A DNA stretch of 64,000 bases from Muribaculaceae bacterium (lineage in GTDB: Bacteria; Bacteroidota; Bacteroidia; Bacteroidales; Muribaculaceae), in NCBI GenBank assembly GCA_017619355.1, contig JAFZSO010000020.1, positions 1 to 64,000 on the forward strand, given 5' to 3'. Shown here piece after piece: positions 1 through 8,732 of this stretch. Within the stretch, counting starts at the first letter, position 1. Each line of letters begins with the position of its first letter. Under the pieces are notes generated by a model. It had not been told where the DNA came from and searched no databases. It was given only the letters and a program-made list of their open reading frames with translations. A program made the position numbers and the translations under genes.

Positions 1-7
1 CCGACCT

Positions 8-41
8 AAAATGGGTGGGGCATTGAACCCCACACCATTTT
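8..41. terminator. hairpin, possible terminator of a gene left of the window
   Basis: AAAATGG plus GTGGGG pairs with CCCCAC plus CCATTTT across a 7-base loop, giving about 13 pairs with one bulged A at 34. The A and T ends would serve as tails on either strand. Which gene it terminates cannot be seen. Confidence 0.45.
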
Positions 42-303
42 ATGCAAACAACAAGGACTCGGGACCTATTACCCGTAATCTTTTTTTGAATTAACATATT
101 ATTAACTTTTCCCGAGTCAACTTTTTTCAGGACGATACAATGACACCGAGAGGTGTAGCTTTTTGAGATTATAACCCCTCGCCGTCATTTTTAGCGCATC
201 AGCGCTTACATTTTTAATTTCGTAATTTTGCGCAGCTGTAATTTTAAGGGCGGAGCCCGTCCACATCCCCCTCGTCCTCAAAGAAAAAATTCCGCGTCAG
301 CGG

Positions 304-339
304 CTTTTTGATACTTTTTGGTCCTTTTTGTGCTTTTTG
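304..339. repeat. four CTTTTTG repeats spaced by one helical turn
   Basis: CTTTTTG occurs at 304, 314, 324 and 333, a spacing of 10, 10 and 9 bases. T-tracts repeated in phase with the helix are the classic arrangement for intrinsically bent DNA. No gene or promoter is clearly attached to it. Confidence 0.6.
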
Positions 340-373
340 CGAGAGCACCCTTCGTCGTCATTGAAAAATAATC

Positions 374-403
374 AATTCATGATAAATTCATGGCTAATTC
401 ATG
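374..403. repeat. three AATTCATG repeats with an 11-base period
   Basis: AATTCATG begins at 374, 385 and 396, so the unit recurs exactly every 11 bases. It lies 35 bases after the CTTTTTG array, before the 3' end of the nitroreductase gene. Function unknown. Confidence 0.6.
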
Positions 404-496
404 GAAATTTGTGGAGACATCCCCCCGCGCAGTCATTGAAATAAACTGGCGTAAGCCAGCTTTGCGTGCCTGCGCCTTTGTGAGAGGAATCCAGAT

Positions 497-1249
497 TTAA
501 TTTATAGGCCAGTAGCCAGCTGATATGATGAAGTCAAGGAGGCGTTTTGAGAATTCCTCGTTCACCGCCTTGGGGTAGCGAACATCAGTGAATACCTGTG
601 CCAACGTCTGCTTGTCGTTCTCTTTCACAAATCCCTGATTCACGGGGAGAGACTCCTTCTCGGCATAGATGGCATCGATGGTGGCTGCATCATAGTCGCG
701 ATAGGTTTCGTGGTGAACAATGCCTTCAAGCGGCAACCGCTCAGTAGTAACCACCTCCACATTCTCATCGGGATAACCCACGGTGAGCGTCACGACGGGG
801 ACAACCCGTGCCGGCAGTTCAAGCACATCAGCTATCTCTTGAGCGTTATAGGTTGTGGTTCCAATATAGCAGCACCCCAATCCCTGCATCTCGGCAATGG
901 TGTTGAACTGCTGGGCAAAGATTGTGACATCGAGAATGGCACTCATCAGCGACTGCAGGTTATCAAACCCTGGATCAGCTTGACGTTGCTGGCACCATTT
1001 CACAAACCGGTTGAAGTCGGCACAAAAGGTGAGCACAACGGGAGCCTCGGCCACCATGGGCTGATTGAAGTGGCAGGGCATGAGGCTCTGCTTCATTTGG
1101 GCATCCTGGGTCACAATCACACTGTAGAGTTGCATGCCGCCGGTTGTGGGGGCATGTGAGGCCGCTTCGAGCATTTCGTTGAGCAGTTCGGGGTCAACTG
1201 GGCGGTCGGAATATTTGCGCACAGTGGCGCGATTGGTGAAGTATTTCAT
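497..1249 (-). CDS. nitroreductase family protein
   Basis: This 250-residue protein matches the small FMN-dependent nitroreductase fold, which reduces nitro groups, quinones or enones with NAD(P)H in the cytoplasm. The N-terminus has the family pattern of a basic FMN-phosphate contact (TNRATVRKYSDRPV, residues 6-19), followed by the SHAPTTGG stretch. The later GCCYIGTTTY and the VGYPDE end of the core are also typical. The length is normal for the larger members of the family, and the last 60 residues form an extension rich in charged residues. It is transcribed alone, away from nrdJ, from a near-perfect promoter 20 bases before the ATG. The substrate cannot be told from sequence. Confidence 0.85.
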   Translation of the reverse strand: MKYFTNRATVRKYSDRPVDPELLNEMLEAASHAPTTGGMQLYSVIVTQDAQMKQSLMPCHFNQPMVAEAPVVLTFCADFNRFVKWCQQRQADPGFDNLQSLMSAILDVTIFAQQFNTIAEMQGLGCCYIGTTTYNAQEIADVLELPARVVPVVTLTVGYPDENVEVVTTERLPLEGIVHHETYRDYDAATIDAIYAEKESLPVNQGFVKENDKQTLAQVFTDVRYPKAVNEEFSKRLLDFIISAGYWPIN

Positions 1250-1268
1250 GATGGCTCTTGTTTTTTTG

Positions 1269-1300
1269 CAAAGTTACACATTATATATATTATGCACAAA
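1269..1300 (-). promoter_or_regulatory. promoter of the nitroreductase gene
   Basis: On the minus strand TTTG (1300-1297), 20 bases, then TAACTTTG (1276-1269) matches the Bacteroidetes -33/-7 pattern exactly. The imperfect palindrome ACAAAAATATTTTGT (1296-1310) overlaps the -33 box and could be an operator. Confidence 0.7.
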
Positions 1301-1481
1301 AATATTTTGTTTAGACTCGTTACAAATTGCAAAAATGATGAAAACGCCACAATTGTCAGTCATTTTACGAGTAGGGAAATTACATTTTTGTAAACTTTTT
1401 GACTATTGCAAAAAATTAATCTATTGGATACGAGCGAACTAAAAATATTTTTGGAAAACTTTGAAAATTTTTCAGAAAACA

Positions 1482-1513
1482 TTTTTTATCTAAAAACATT
1501 TTTTATAATTTTG
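1482..1513 (+). promoter_or_regulatory. promoter of nrdJ
   Basis: TTTT (1482-1485), 20 bases, then TAATTTTG (1506-1513). The -7 box is perfect. The predicted leader is about 36 bases. I looked for a cobalamin riboswitch in 1314-1555 and saw none of its conserved boxes. Confidence 0.6.
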
Positions 1514-1555
1514 CACGGAAAATCAATTCTCATAACCCTTAATCATATATATCGA

Positions 1556-4129
1556 ATGACTTTGTTTGAAAACGAAACAGAACAGAAGACTTTTACCTAT
1601 CAAGAAGCTTACGACGCTTCAGTGAAGTACTTTGAAGGTGACGAGCTGGCTGCAAGGGTCTGGGCAAGCAAATACGCCCTGAAAGATTCCTATGGCCACC
1701 TCTATGAACTCACTCCCGACGACATGCATCACCGCATTGCCCGCGAGATTGCCCGTATCGAGAAAAAGTATGAGAACCCCATGAGCGAAGAGCAGATCTT
1801 CGACCTCATCAGCCACTTCCGCTACATCGTGCCTCAAGGTAGCCCTATGGCTGGTATCGGAAACAACTTCCAGATTGGTTCTCTGTCGAATTGCTTTGTC
1901 ATTGGTCTTGACGGTGACCCCGACTCTTATGGTGGTATTATCAAGATTGATGAGGAGCAGGTGCAGCTCATGAAGCGCCGTGGTGGAGTGGGGCACGACC
2001 TCTCTCACATTAGGCCCAAAGGCTCGCCGGTGAAGAACTCGGCACTCACCTCAACAGGTCTTGTTCCTTTCATGGAGCGCTACTCCAACTCCACACGCGA
2101 GGTGGCTCAGGACGGACGCCGTGGCGCCCTCATGCTCACAGTGAGCATCAAGCACCCCGATTCAGAGTCGTTTATCGATGCCAAGATGACCGAGGGCAAG
2201 GTGACCGGCGCCAATGTGTCGGTGCGCATCGACGACGATTTCATGAAGGCCGTTTCTGAAGGTGGTGAATACACCCAGCAGTATCCCGTCGACAGCAAAG
2301 AGCCCATCTATACAAAGAAGATTGATGCTTCTAAGCTGTGGGCTAAAATCATTCACAATGCTTGGAAGAGTGCAGAGCCTGGCGTGCTCTTCTGGGACAC
2401 CATCACTCGTGAGGCTGTGCCCGACTGCTACGCCGACCTGGGCTTCCGCACCATTTCCACCAATCCTTGCGGCGAGATTCCTCTGTGCCCCTACGATAGC
2501 TGCCGACTGATTGCTATCAACCTTTACTCATATGTGGTGAATCCCTTTACAAAGGACGCTTATTTCGATTTCGACAAGTTCCGTGAGCATGTTGGCTATG
2601 CACAGCGCATGATGGACGACATCATCGACCTCGAGATGGAGAAGATTGAGCGTATCATCAACAAGATCAAGAGCGACCCCGAAACGGGTGAGGTGAAGAC
2701 AACCGAACTCAACCTGTGGCACAAGATTCAGTCGAAGACCCTCAAGGGCCGCCGCACTGGCGTAGGTACTACTGCCGAAGGCGACATGGTAGCAGCCATG
2801 GGACTCCGTTACGGAACCGATGAGGCTACCGAGTTCTCGGTGAGCGTTCACAAGGCTCTGGCTCTCGCTGCCTATGCTTCTTCGGTAAATATGGCTAAGG
2901 AGCGTGGCGCCTTTGAAATTTATGATGCTAAGCGTGAGGCAAAGAATCCATACATCAACCGCCTCAAAGAAGCCGACCCGAAGCTCTATAAGGACATGGT
3001 GAAATTTGGCCGTCGTAACATTGCTTGCCTCACCATCGCTCCTACGGGTACCACGAGTCTCATGACGCAGACCACTTCGGGTATCGAACCTGTGTTCCTG
3101 CCTGTGTACAAGCGTCGCCGCAAAGTGAATCCCAACGACAAGGATGTGCATGTCGACTACGTCGACGAGACCGGCGATTCGTTCGAAGAGTACATTGTCT
3201 ATCATCCCAAGCTCATCACTTGGATGAACACAAATGGCATTGAGGTGCGCCGCGACTACTCACAGGAGCAGCTCGACGAGATTGTGGCAAAATCACCTTA
3301 TTATAAAGCCACCTCTAACGATATCGACTGGGTGAACAAGGTGAAGATGCAGGGCGCTGTGCAGAAGTGGGTCGACCACTCGATCAGCGTGACCATCAAC
3401 CTGCCCAACGACATCAGCGAGGAAATGGTGAACAAGCTCTATGTCGAGGCTTGGAAATCGGGTTGCAAGGGCTGTACTGTGTATCGCGACGGTTCCCGCT
3501 CGGGTGTGCTTGTTTCGCTCACCAAGGAAGACAAGAAGAAAGAGAGCAAGAAGCAGGGCCGCTACATGGCCGAGGAGGAACACATCCTCAAACGCCCCAT
3601 CGAACTCGATGCCGACGTGGTTCGCTTCCAGAACAACAAGGAGAAATGGATTGCCTTCATTGGCCTTATCGACAATCGTCCTTACGAAATCTTCACCGGT
3701 ATTGCCGACGACGACGAGGGTATCTTCTGTCCCAAGTCGGTGACCAAGGGAAAGATTATCAAGGCTGTTGACGAGAAGGGCGTGAAGCGCTACGACTTCC
3801 AGTTCATCAACAAGCGCGGTTTCAAGACCACTATCGAAGGTCTGTCAGAGAAATTCAATCCTGAGTTCTGGAACTATGCCAAGCTCATCTCGGGTGTGCT
3901 GCGTTACGGTATGCCCATCGAACAGGTTCTGAAACTGGTGGGAAGCCTTGAACTCGACAACCAGTCGATTAACACCTGGAAGATGGGTGTGGAGCGTGCT
4001 CTTAAGAAGTATCTGCCCGACGGTACCAAGGCTAAAGGCCAGACTTGTCCCAACTGCGGTCAGGAAACACTCGTTTACCAGGAGGGCTGCCTCATCTGCA
4101 CCAACTGCGGCACCTCAAGATGCGGTTAA
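1556..4129 (+). CDS. nrdJ: adenosylcobalamin-dependent (class II) ribonucleoside-diphosphate reductase
   Basis: The 857-residue enzyme converts ribonucleotides to deoxyribonucleotides using a B12-derived radical, with or without oxygen. Visible marks are Cys113 in SNCFVIG (one of the redox pair), the NPCGEIPLC motif around Cys305 (active-site thiyl region), APTGTTSLM in the core, and a C-terminal zinc-ribbon-like tail with CPNC and CTNC pairs plus a final SRCG, the shuttle cysteines of this family. I start at 1556, because the upstream in-frame ATG at 1406 would add 50 AT-rich residues that cross the promoter. The gene stands alone and is closed by a strong terminator. The long insertion after residue 650 is normal for the long B12-dependent form. 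Confidence 0.92.
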   Translation: MTLFENETEQKTFTYQEAYDASVKYFEGDELAARVWASKYALKDSYGHLYELTPDDMHHRIAREIARIEKKYENPMSEEQIFDLISHFRYIVPQGSPMAGIGNNFQIGSLSNCFVIGLDGDPDSYGGIIKIDEEQVQLMKRRGGVGHDLSHIRPKGSPVKNSALTSTGLVPFMERYSNSTREVAQDGRRGALMLTVSIKHPDSESFIDAKMTEGKVTGANVSVRIDDDFMKAVSEGGEYTQQYPVDSKEPIYTKKIDASKLWAKIIHNAWKSAEPGVLFWDTITREAVPDCYADLGFRTISTNPCGEIPLCPYDSCRLIAINLYSYVVNPFTKDAYFDFDKFREHVGYAQRMMDDIIDLEMEKIERIINKIKSDPETGEVKTTELNLWHKIQSKTLKGRRTGVGTTAEGDMVAAMGLRYGTDEATEFSVSVHKALALAAYASSVNMAKERGAFEIYDAKREAKNPYINRLKEADPKLYKDMVKFGRRNIACLTIAPTGTTSLMTQTTSGIEPVFLPVYKRRRKVNPNDKDVHVDYVDETGDSFEEYIVYHPKLITWMNTNGIEVRRDYSQEQLDEIVAKSPYYKATSNDIDWVNKVKMQGAVQKWVDHSISVTINLPNDISEEMVNKLYVEAWKSGCKGCTVYRDGSRSGVLVSLTKEDKKKESKKQGRYMAEEEHILKRPIELDADVVRFQNNKEKWIAFIGLIDNRPYEIFTGIADDDEGIFCPKSVTKGKIIKAVDEKGVKRYDFQFINKRGFKTTIEGLSEKFNPEFWNYAKLISGVLRYGMPIEQVLKLVGSLELDNQSINTWKMGVERALKKYLPDGTKAKGQTCPNCGQETLVYQEGCLICTNCGTSRCG

Positions 4130-4210
4130 TGAGTTGATTTATAATAAATAGACGCACGCTAGGCACCGCATCTCAGCACGTCATCTCTTGATGACTACTA
4201 TATGTTCACG

Positions 4211-4240
4211 AAGAGCCAATTTACACAAAATTGGCTCTTT
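4211..4240 (+). terminator. terminator after nrdJ
   Basis: AAGAGCCAATTT (4211-4222) pairs perfectly with AAATTGGCTCTT (4228-4239) around the loop ACACA. A T-rich stretch follows. Confidence 0.85.
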
Positions 4241-4241
4241 G

Positions 4242-4273
4242 TTTGCGCATATCATGATTTCTCACTAACTTTA
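4242..4273 (+). promoter_or_regulatory. promoter of the CBM20 gene
   Basis: TTTG (4242-4245), 20 bases, then TAACTTTA (4266-4273), one base off TAnnTTTG. It sits between the nrdJ terminator and the ATG at 4298. Confidence 0.5.
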
Positions 4274-4297
4274 TAACGTCAATTAACACTCCAAGCT

Positions 4298-4954
4298 ATG
4301 AAAGTTACGTTCTCCATTCATTATATTGCTGCTCCCGACGAGACTCTGCATCTCGTCTCGTGCAACAATGCCGCCGAGTGGCCCATGAAATGTTCGCCTG
4401 ATAATATGTGGGAAGTGACCATAACCGTCAAAGAGCCCTTTCCCTACCGTTATTGCGCCAAGTGTGGCGCCAATATTCGTTGGGAGGAGGGTGAGGCTCA
4501 CAATATGGCATACTTTGAAGGCTTCAACCGCCTGCGATTTGTTGATGCCTGGCATGAACTGGATGAATCACGACTCATGAACAACTGGTTCGAAAACAGC
4601 AAAAAACGCGAATGTGCCGTTTTGCCCCTTACTCCCAAGCCAGGTAACGCCTTTCTTCAGGTCTATGCTCCTGGAATTGGCCAACATCAGGAACTCTGTG
4701 TGGTGGGCAGTGGTTCCACGCTGGGCTATTGGGATGTTGACAAGGCCATAAGCATGAATTGCGCCGACTTCCCATATTGGACCGCCGTGTTCCCCCTGCA
4801 TCAGGGCGAAAGAGTGGAGTATAAGTTTGTGATTAAGGCACTCACAGGCGAGCTTGTAGCATGGGAACCTGGCAACAATCACTTGTTGCTGGGCTCATTG
4901 ACCGCACGAGAAGCCACTGTGGTCAGTGACCTGGTTTTGAAACAGCAATTTTGA
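4298..4954 (+). CDS. orphan tandem starch-binding (CBM20-like) protein
   Basis: The 218 residues hold two CBM20-like beta-sandwich modules, roughly 1-95 and 110-215. The second has the tell-tale sequence ELCVVGSGSTLGYWDV and YKFVIKALTGELVAWEPGNN. In Bacteroidales this pair is the N-terminal part of the large 4-alpha-glucanotransferase MalQ, where a GH77 catalytic domain follows. Here the reading frame stops just after the second module, and the next gene is unrelated. There is no signal peptide, so it should be cytoplasmic and could bind glycogen or maltodextrin. It is either a fixed stand-alone binding protein or the remnant of a split malQ. No pseudogene debris is visible after it. Confidence 0.7.
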   Translation: MKVTFSIHYIAAPDETLHLVSCNNAAEWPMKCSPDNMWEVTITVKEPFPYRYCAKCGANIRWEEGEAHNMAYFEGFNRLRFVDAWHELDESRLMNNWFENSKKRECAVLPLTPKPGNAFLQVYAPGIGQHQELCVVGSGSTLGYWDVDKAISMNCADFPYWTAVFPLHQGERVEYKFVIKALTGELVAWEPGNNHLLLGSLTAREATVVSDLVLKQQF

Positions 4955-5454
4955 TGGGTATTCAGCAACACAATGCAAGGTTCACCATCGAGAACTGCAA
5001 GGTCACAAGCGGCGATTATGTCAAGCGGCTGTTCTCAGCCTACATGAGCCGTCACTGGTGGTGGTTTGTGTTGCCTGTGCTGATCTTGCTTGGCCTTTCG
5101 ATTTTCAACATCAAATTCATCATTGTGGCGCTGATGGTGCTCTTTATCATCATTCCCATGGCACTATCGTTGATCTATTTCAATTATGCCCTGACCGATG
5201 AGGCGCGATTGTCAATCACCGAAAAAGAACTTAAAGTAACAGATGAGGGAATATATATTAAGAGCCTGAATGATAGTGAACAGGAATATTTTTTCTATTG
5301 GAAGGAGTTTTACGGATATGAGATAGGAGAGTGGGGTATCGCGTTACAGCATAAGGGCTGGTATCGCCTTCTCATGATTCCTGCAACAGCATTTAACGAC
5401 GAAAAGCAACGCACCGCATGCATTGCTTTCATTAAACGGGAATTATTGCGTTAA
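4954..5454 (+). CDS. YcxB-like small membrane protein
   Basis: The 166-residue protein has two adjacent membrane spans at about 33-52 and 55-78, rich in Ile, Leu and Phe, after a WWWF interface. A soluble C-terminal part follows, with the pattern VTDEGIYIKS and WKEFYGYEIGEWGIAL seen in YcxB-like proteins. Its ATG overlaps the TGA of the CBM20 gene by one base (TGATG), so the two are probably translationally coupled. A TTG at 4951 would also be in frame, but ATG is preferred. Function unknown. It ends 22 bases from the convergent SPOR gene, with no terminator between them. Confidence 0.6.
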   Translation: MGIQQHNARFTIENCKVTSGDYVKRLFSAYMSRHWWWFVLPVLILLGLSIFNIKFIIVALMVLFIIIPMALSLIYFNYALTDEARLSITEKELKVTDEGIYIKSLNDSEQEYFFYWKEFYGYEIGEWGIALQHKGWYRLLMIPATAFNDEKQRTACIAFIKRELLR

Positions 5455-5476
5455 GATTGAATGCTGAATGACCCCA

Positions 5477-6436
5477 TCAATCGGTGGTGACCCATCCGCC
5501 ACCATACTGGCTGGGCAGGTTCGAGGCAGCCTGATACAGCGCCTTATAGTCGTCGCCTCGCTGAATGTATACCCTGTATTGCTTGCCTTTAGCCCTGATT
5601 TTGGCTGCACCTTGAATGTCGGGGTGCATATGGATGTACTCCCGGGCTTTCTGCTCACTTGTGAAGGTTGAGACCACAAGGTAATACTTGCCGGTCTCTT
5701 CTTGGGCAGCTTGGCTATCGCTTGGCTGAGACTCGGAGGCGGATTCTTGAGCCGATTCGGCAGTCTCTTGCTGGAAGAGGGTGCCCGGCAAAGCGGTGGC
5801 CTTTTTCACACTTGGGACGTTCATGGTGGCATAGTTCTGCTGTGAACGGTCGACGGCTATGGGGGTAGAAGCCACAAACACAATGCCCAGAATGATGGCA
5901 ATGGATGCGGCGACCTGTAGGGCGCGATAAGCAAACCGGTTGCGTTCAGAGAAGGGCACAACCTTGGCAGTTTCGGCCTGCTTCTCTTTCTCATGAGCGG
6001 GCATTGCAGTAGCTGCAGGCAGGGGTTTGAATGCAAACGACTGAAGACCAAAGTATTCATCGTTCGACAGGCTTTGAGCGAATGGCATGAACTCAGTCTG
6101 GCCATTCTCATTGAGTGTGAAGTAGCCGATTTTACCAAAGGGAACCTCATTGCCGCTCTGCAACTGACGCTTATAAAGCAACACGCTATCGGCAATGAGC
6201 CTGGTGGCTTCGTCGTAGCTGATGCCGTGCTTGCGCACGATGGAATTGGCAAGTAGCCCGTCGTTGTGATTTATCGAGGCATTAAAGCCGAATTCACGTT
6301 TGGGTTTGATGAATTGAACACCCTTAGAATCAGCACGTGATGGGCGGTGTTGAGCGATGAGTGCGCCCCAATGCGGGATCACCACGCAGTTGTGACGCCG
6401 TGTCAAATACTCGATATGGTCTATAATTGAAATCAT
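5477..6436 (-). CDS. membrane-anchored HU-like (CCDC81-type) protein with a C-terminal SPOR domain
   Basis: This 319-residue protein joins a cytoplasmic N-terminal region resembling the prokaryotic CCDC81-type HU fold (about 1-140, with VVIPHWGALIAQ and GYDEATRLI-like patterns) to one membrane span near 175-195. A low-complexity Ser/Gln/Glu stretch follows, then a SPOR domain (about 250-315, KYYLVVSTFTSEQKA). SPOR domains bind denuded peptidoglycan at division sites in other bacteria. The ATG at 6436 is chosen over a TTG at 6484 because a perfect promoter lies between them. The upstream neighbour on the same strand is a TPR lipoprotein-like gene ending 48 bases away. Confidence 0.7.
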   Translation of the reverse strand: MISIIDHIEYLTRRHNCVVIPHWGALIAQHRPSRADSKGVQFIKPKREFGFNASINHNDGLLANSIVRKHGISYDEATRLIADSVLLYKRQLQSGNEVPFGKIGYFTLNENGQTEFMPFAQSLSNDEYFGLQSFAFKPLPAATAMPAHEKEKQAETAKVVPFSERNRFAYRALQVAASIAIILGIVFVASTPIAVDRSQQNYATMNVPSVKKATALPGTLFQQETAESAQESASESQPSDSQAAQEETGKYYLVVSTFTSEQKAREYIHMHPDIQGAAKIRAKGKQYRVYIQRGDDYKALYQAASNLPSQYGGGWVTTD

Positions 6437-6441
6437 CTGAG

Positions 6442-6473
6442 CAAAATTAATCACTTTTTGCCAATCTGCCAAA
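6442..6473 (-). promoter_or_regulatory. promoter abutting the HU/SPOR gene
   Basis: On the minus strand TTTG (6473-6470), 20 bases, TAATTTTG (6449-6442), a perfect match. The start codon is only five bases beyond the -7 box, so the transcript would have almost no leader. Confidence 0.65.
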
Positions 6474-6484
6474 CAAAAATGCAA

Positions 6485-7414
6485 TTAATTTGCGACTTGA
6501 AGAATTTCTTTAGCCATGGCGGGGTCAATGCCATGATCAATAGCAAGCTGAACATCGCGTTTTGCGGCCTCGTTTTCATAGCGCAAACGGTTCAGGCGTG
6601 CCCTCAAGAGATACAGGTAGCCATCATTCGGGTCCACCTGCAGCGCGTTGTTGATGTCCTCGCTTGCCTCGTTCAGCTTGCGTTGCATCAGGTAGCAGTC
6701 GGCCCGGTTGCCCAGGAGCGATACGGTGGGAGAGGCTTTAATGACTTCACTGAGGTGTTGCGTGGCCTTGGCGTAATTGCCCAATGCCTTGTGCATAAAC
6801 CCAAGTCCCTCGTTAGCCAGCAGTGAATTAGGGTTGTAGCGCAGCATCTCTTCAAAATCGGCTTTTGCCGTGGCCGCATCCTGCCGTTCCAGCGAAATCA
6901 TTCCGTGATTGAAGCGTGCTTCTTCCTGCAGAGGGTCGAGTTTCACTACCCGCTCATAGTCAGCACTCGCCATCTCAAGGCTGTCAAGCTCCACCAGTAA
7001 CGAGGCTCGGTTCATGAGCAGTGTCACGGCATTGGGTGTCATATCTAAGGCCATGTTGTAGTTCTTCAAGGCCTCTCGCAGTTTTCCTTGTTTGCGTTGT
7101 ATGGTGGCAAGATTCGAAAGCAGCAGAGAGTTGTTGCCGTTAGATGGCTCTGCTTGAATGGCTTTCACTATAAAACTTTCAGCATTACTCCAATCTTTTT
7201 TCTTGATAAAAAGCTGTGCTGAATCCACATAGGCATAATACACCGAAGTGGTGTCGACCTCGGGCAATTGCTCCTTGGGGGTGACCTGTTTCGCCTCCTG
7301 TTTTTTCTCCACCCGGGGTATTTTCATGTTCTCTTCGCCTATCGACGTAACCACCTGTGCACCTGTCGAGCAAAAGCATAGCAAGGCAACCAATATTGCA
7401 AAGTATCTGTTCAT
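6485..7414 (-). CDS. exported tetratricopeptide-repeat protein
   Basis: From the ATG at 7414 the product is 309 residues: a signal peptide (MNRYFAILVALLCFCSTGAQ), a Lys/Glu-rich linker, and about seven TPR units from residue 60 to the end, typified by ALKNYNMALDMTPNAVTLL and ATAKADFEEMLRYNPNS. A GTG at 7435 would lie inside the promoter. TPRs are protein-binding scaffolds, so the partner is unknown. It is followed by the HU/SPOR gene and may work with it at the envelope. It diverges from the mscS-like gene. Confidence 0.75.
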   Translation of the reverse strand: MNRYFAILVALLCFCSTGAQVVTSIGEENMKIPRVEKKQEAKQVTPKEQLPEVDTTSVYYAYVDSAQLFIKKKDWSNAESFIVKAIQAEPSNGNNSLLLSNLATIQRKQGKLREALKNYNMALDMTPNAVTLLMNRASLLVELDSLEMASADYERVVKLDPLQEEARFNHGMISLERQDAATAKADFEEMLRYNPNSLLANEGLGFMHKALGNYAKATQHLSEVIKASPTVSLLGNRADCYLMQRKLNEASEDINNALQVDPNDGYLYLLRARLNRLRYENEAAKRDVQLAIDHGIDPAMAKEILQVAN

Positions 7415-7434
7415 TCTTTTGTCTTTTGTACTCA

Positions 7435-7442
7435 CAAAGTTA
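7435..7442 (-). promoter_or_regulatory. -7 box of the TPR gene
   Basis: TAACTTTG on the minus strand, 21 bases before the ATG. No clear TTTG is found at -33; that position is occupied by the -33 box of the divergent promoter. Confidence 0.5.
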
Positions 7443-7462
7443 GCTGTTTTTTATCACGATTA

Positions 7463-7494
7463 TTTGCCGCATTTACGATATTTAGTTAAATTTG
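7463..7494 (+). promoter_or_regulatory. promoter of the mechanosensitive channel gene
   Basis: TTTG (7463-7466), 20 bases, TAAATTTG (7487-7494), a perfect match. The leader is about 53 bases. Confidence 0.7.
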
Positions 7495-7552
7495 TCATGT
7501 TTTTAGATGTCAAACCAGGGCTTTTGTACCCTCAAGTCTGTTGATTTATACT

Positions 7553-8686
7553 ATGTTGACGAATTTTTTGGCACAGGTTCAGGCAATTGTCCCTGACGCT
7601 GTACAAGACACGCTATTGAAGACGGCCAACAATGTGAAAGCTGTTGCCGACTCCACTTTTCAGCAAATGACACCCGACAAACTGTCGCAGGAGCTGAAAA
7701 ACATGGATTGGAACAATGTGATTCAAACGGTTAGCACCCAGGCCGTAAACTTCGTCATCAGAATAGTGGCAGCCATTGCCGTCTTCTACATTGGCAAATT
7801 CATTATCAACAGGCTGCACTCGCTGTTGCGCAAGATCCTCATTCGTCGTGACGTCGACAAGTCGCTCAGCACTTTCCTGCTCAGTTTCCTGAAAATCACC
7901 TTGCTTTTCCTGCTCATAGTCACCGTGATAGGTGTGCTGGGCATCGAAACCAGCTCGTTCATAGCCATCTTTGCTTCGGCTGGCGTGGCGATTGGTATGG
8001 CGTTGAGCGGTACCTTGCAGAACTTTGCTGGTGGTGTACTTATCTTGCTGCTGAAGCCCTATAAGGTGGGCGACTACATCATGTTTGGCGAGTTCAAGGG
8101 TCATGTGAAGGAAATCCAGATTTTTCACACCATTATCACTACCTATAACAATGAACGCATCGTCATCCCCAATGGCGGGCTTTCTACCGGCACCATCAAC
8201 AATTTCTCGGCCGAGAGCCATCACCGCATCGAGTGGAGGGTGTCGATTGCCTATGGCGACGACGTCAACAAGGCAAGAGAAGTGATTCTCTCCATACTCA
8301 AGAACGATAAGCGCATCGTCAAAAAGTATTTTGCCGAAGATGCTCCTGTTCAGGACACTACAGCACAGCAAACCGATGACAAGAAGAAGAGGAAATGGTG
8401 GCAACGCATCTTTTGTTCCAAGAAACTGAAGGATAGAGTAGAAACCTGGAACGAAAGCCAGGAAGCCATTATCAAGCAGAAGATGCCCAAAAAGGACTGC
8501 ACCCCCTATGTGGCCGTTGAGGAACTGGGCGAGAGTTCGGTGATTCTCATCGTGCGCGCCTGGGCAAAAAACAGCGACTACTGGAATGTGCTTTACGACA
8601 CCTACGAGGCCATCTACAAACAGCTCCCGCTCAACGGACTTCACTTCCCATTCCCGCAAATGGATGTTAATTTAAAAAAGATTTAA
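7553..8686 (+). CDS. MscS-family mechanosensitive ion channel with an inserted C-terminal segment
   Basis: This 377-residue channel should open under membrane tension and release solutes during hypo-osmotic shock. Residues 1-60 are a soluble lead. Spans lie at about 65-90 and 105-130, and the pore helix has ASAGVAIGMALSGTLQN followed by the conserved KPYKVGDYI. The beta domain contains the VVIPNGGLSTGTINNFS-type sequence. Unlike the compact MscS (about 290 residues), the C-terminal alpha-beta domain is split by about 55 charged residues with a KKKRKWWQRIFCSKK stretch near 280-295. I start at ATG 7553; the in-frame TTG at 7541 is less likely. Confidence 0.85.
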   Translation: MLTNFLAQVQAIVPDAVQDTLLKTANNVKAVADSTFQQMTPDKLSQELKNMDWNNVIQTVSTQAVNFVIRIVAAIAVFYIGKFIINRLHSLLRKILIRRDVDKSLSTFLLSFLKITLLFLLIVTVIGVLGIETSSFIAIFASAGVAIGMALSGTLQNFAGGVLILLLKPYKVGDYIMFGEFKGHVKEIQIFHTIITTYNNERIVIPNGGLSTGTINNFSAESHHRIEWRVSIAYGDDVNKAREVILSILKNDKRIVKKYFAEDAPVQDTTAQQTDDKKKRKWWQRIFCSKKLKDRVETWNESQEAIIKQKMPKKDCTPYVAVEELGESSVILIVRAWAKNSDYWNVLYDTYEAIYKQLPLNGLHFPFPQMDVNLKKI

Positions 8687-8694
8687 ACTTTTTT

Positions 8695-8726
8695 CTTGCA
8701 TTTTTCAGTTTTTTCTTCTATTTTTG
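8695..8726 (+). promoter_or_regulatory. promoter of the recJ leader
   Basis: CTTG (8695-8698), 20 bases, TATTTTTG (8719-8726). The predicted start near 8733 gives a leader of about 260 bases before recJ. Confidence 0.6.
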
Positions 8727-8732
8727 CGTATT

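Larger units (their letters stand above)
1..496. other. non-coding region at the left edge
   Basis: No open reading frame here looks like a gene. The stretch holds a hairpin at 8-41, a 9-base inverted repeat (56-64 with 110-118, GACTCGGGA and its complement), a short hairpin with a GAGA loop at 143-156 followed by a T run, a -7-like TAATTTTG at 223-230 with no gene after it, and the phased repeats listed separately. It lies downstream of the nitroreductase gene and probably downstream of a gene left of the window. It may be a decayed or purely structural spacer. Confidence 0.6.
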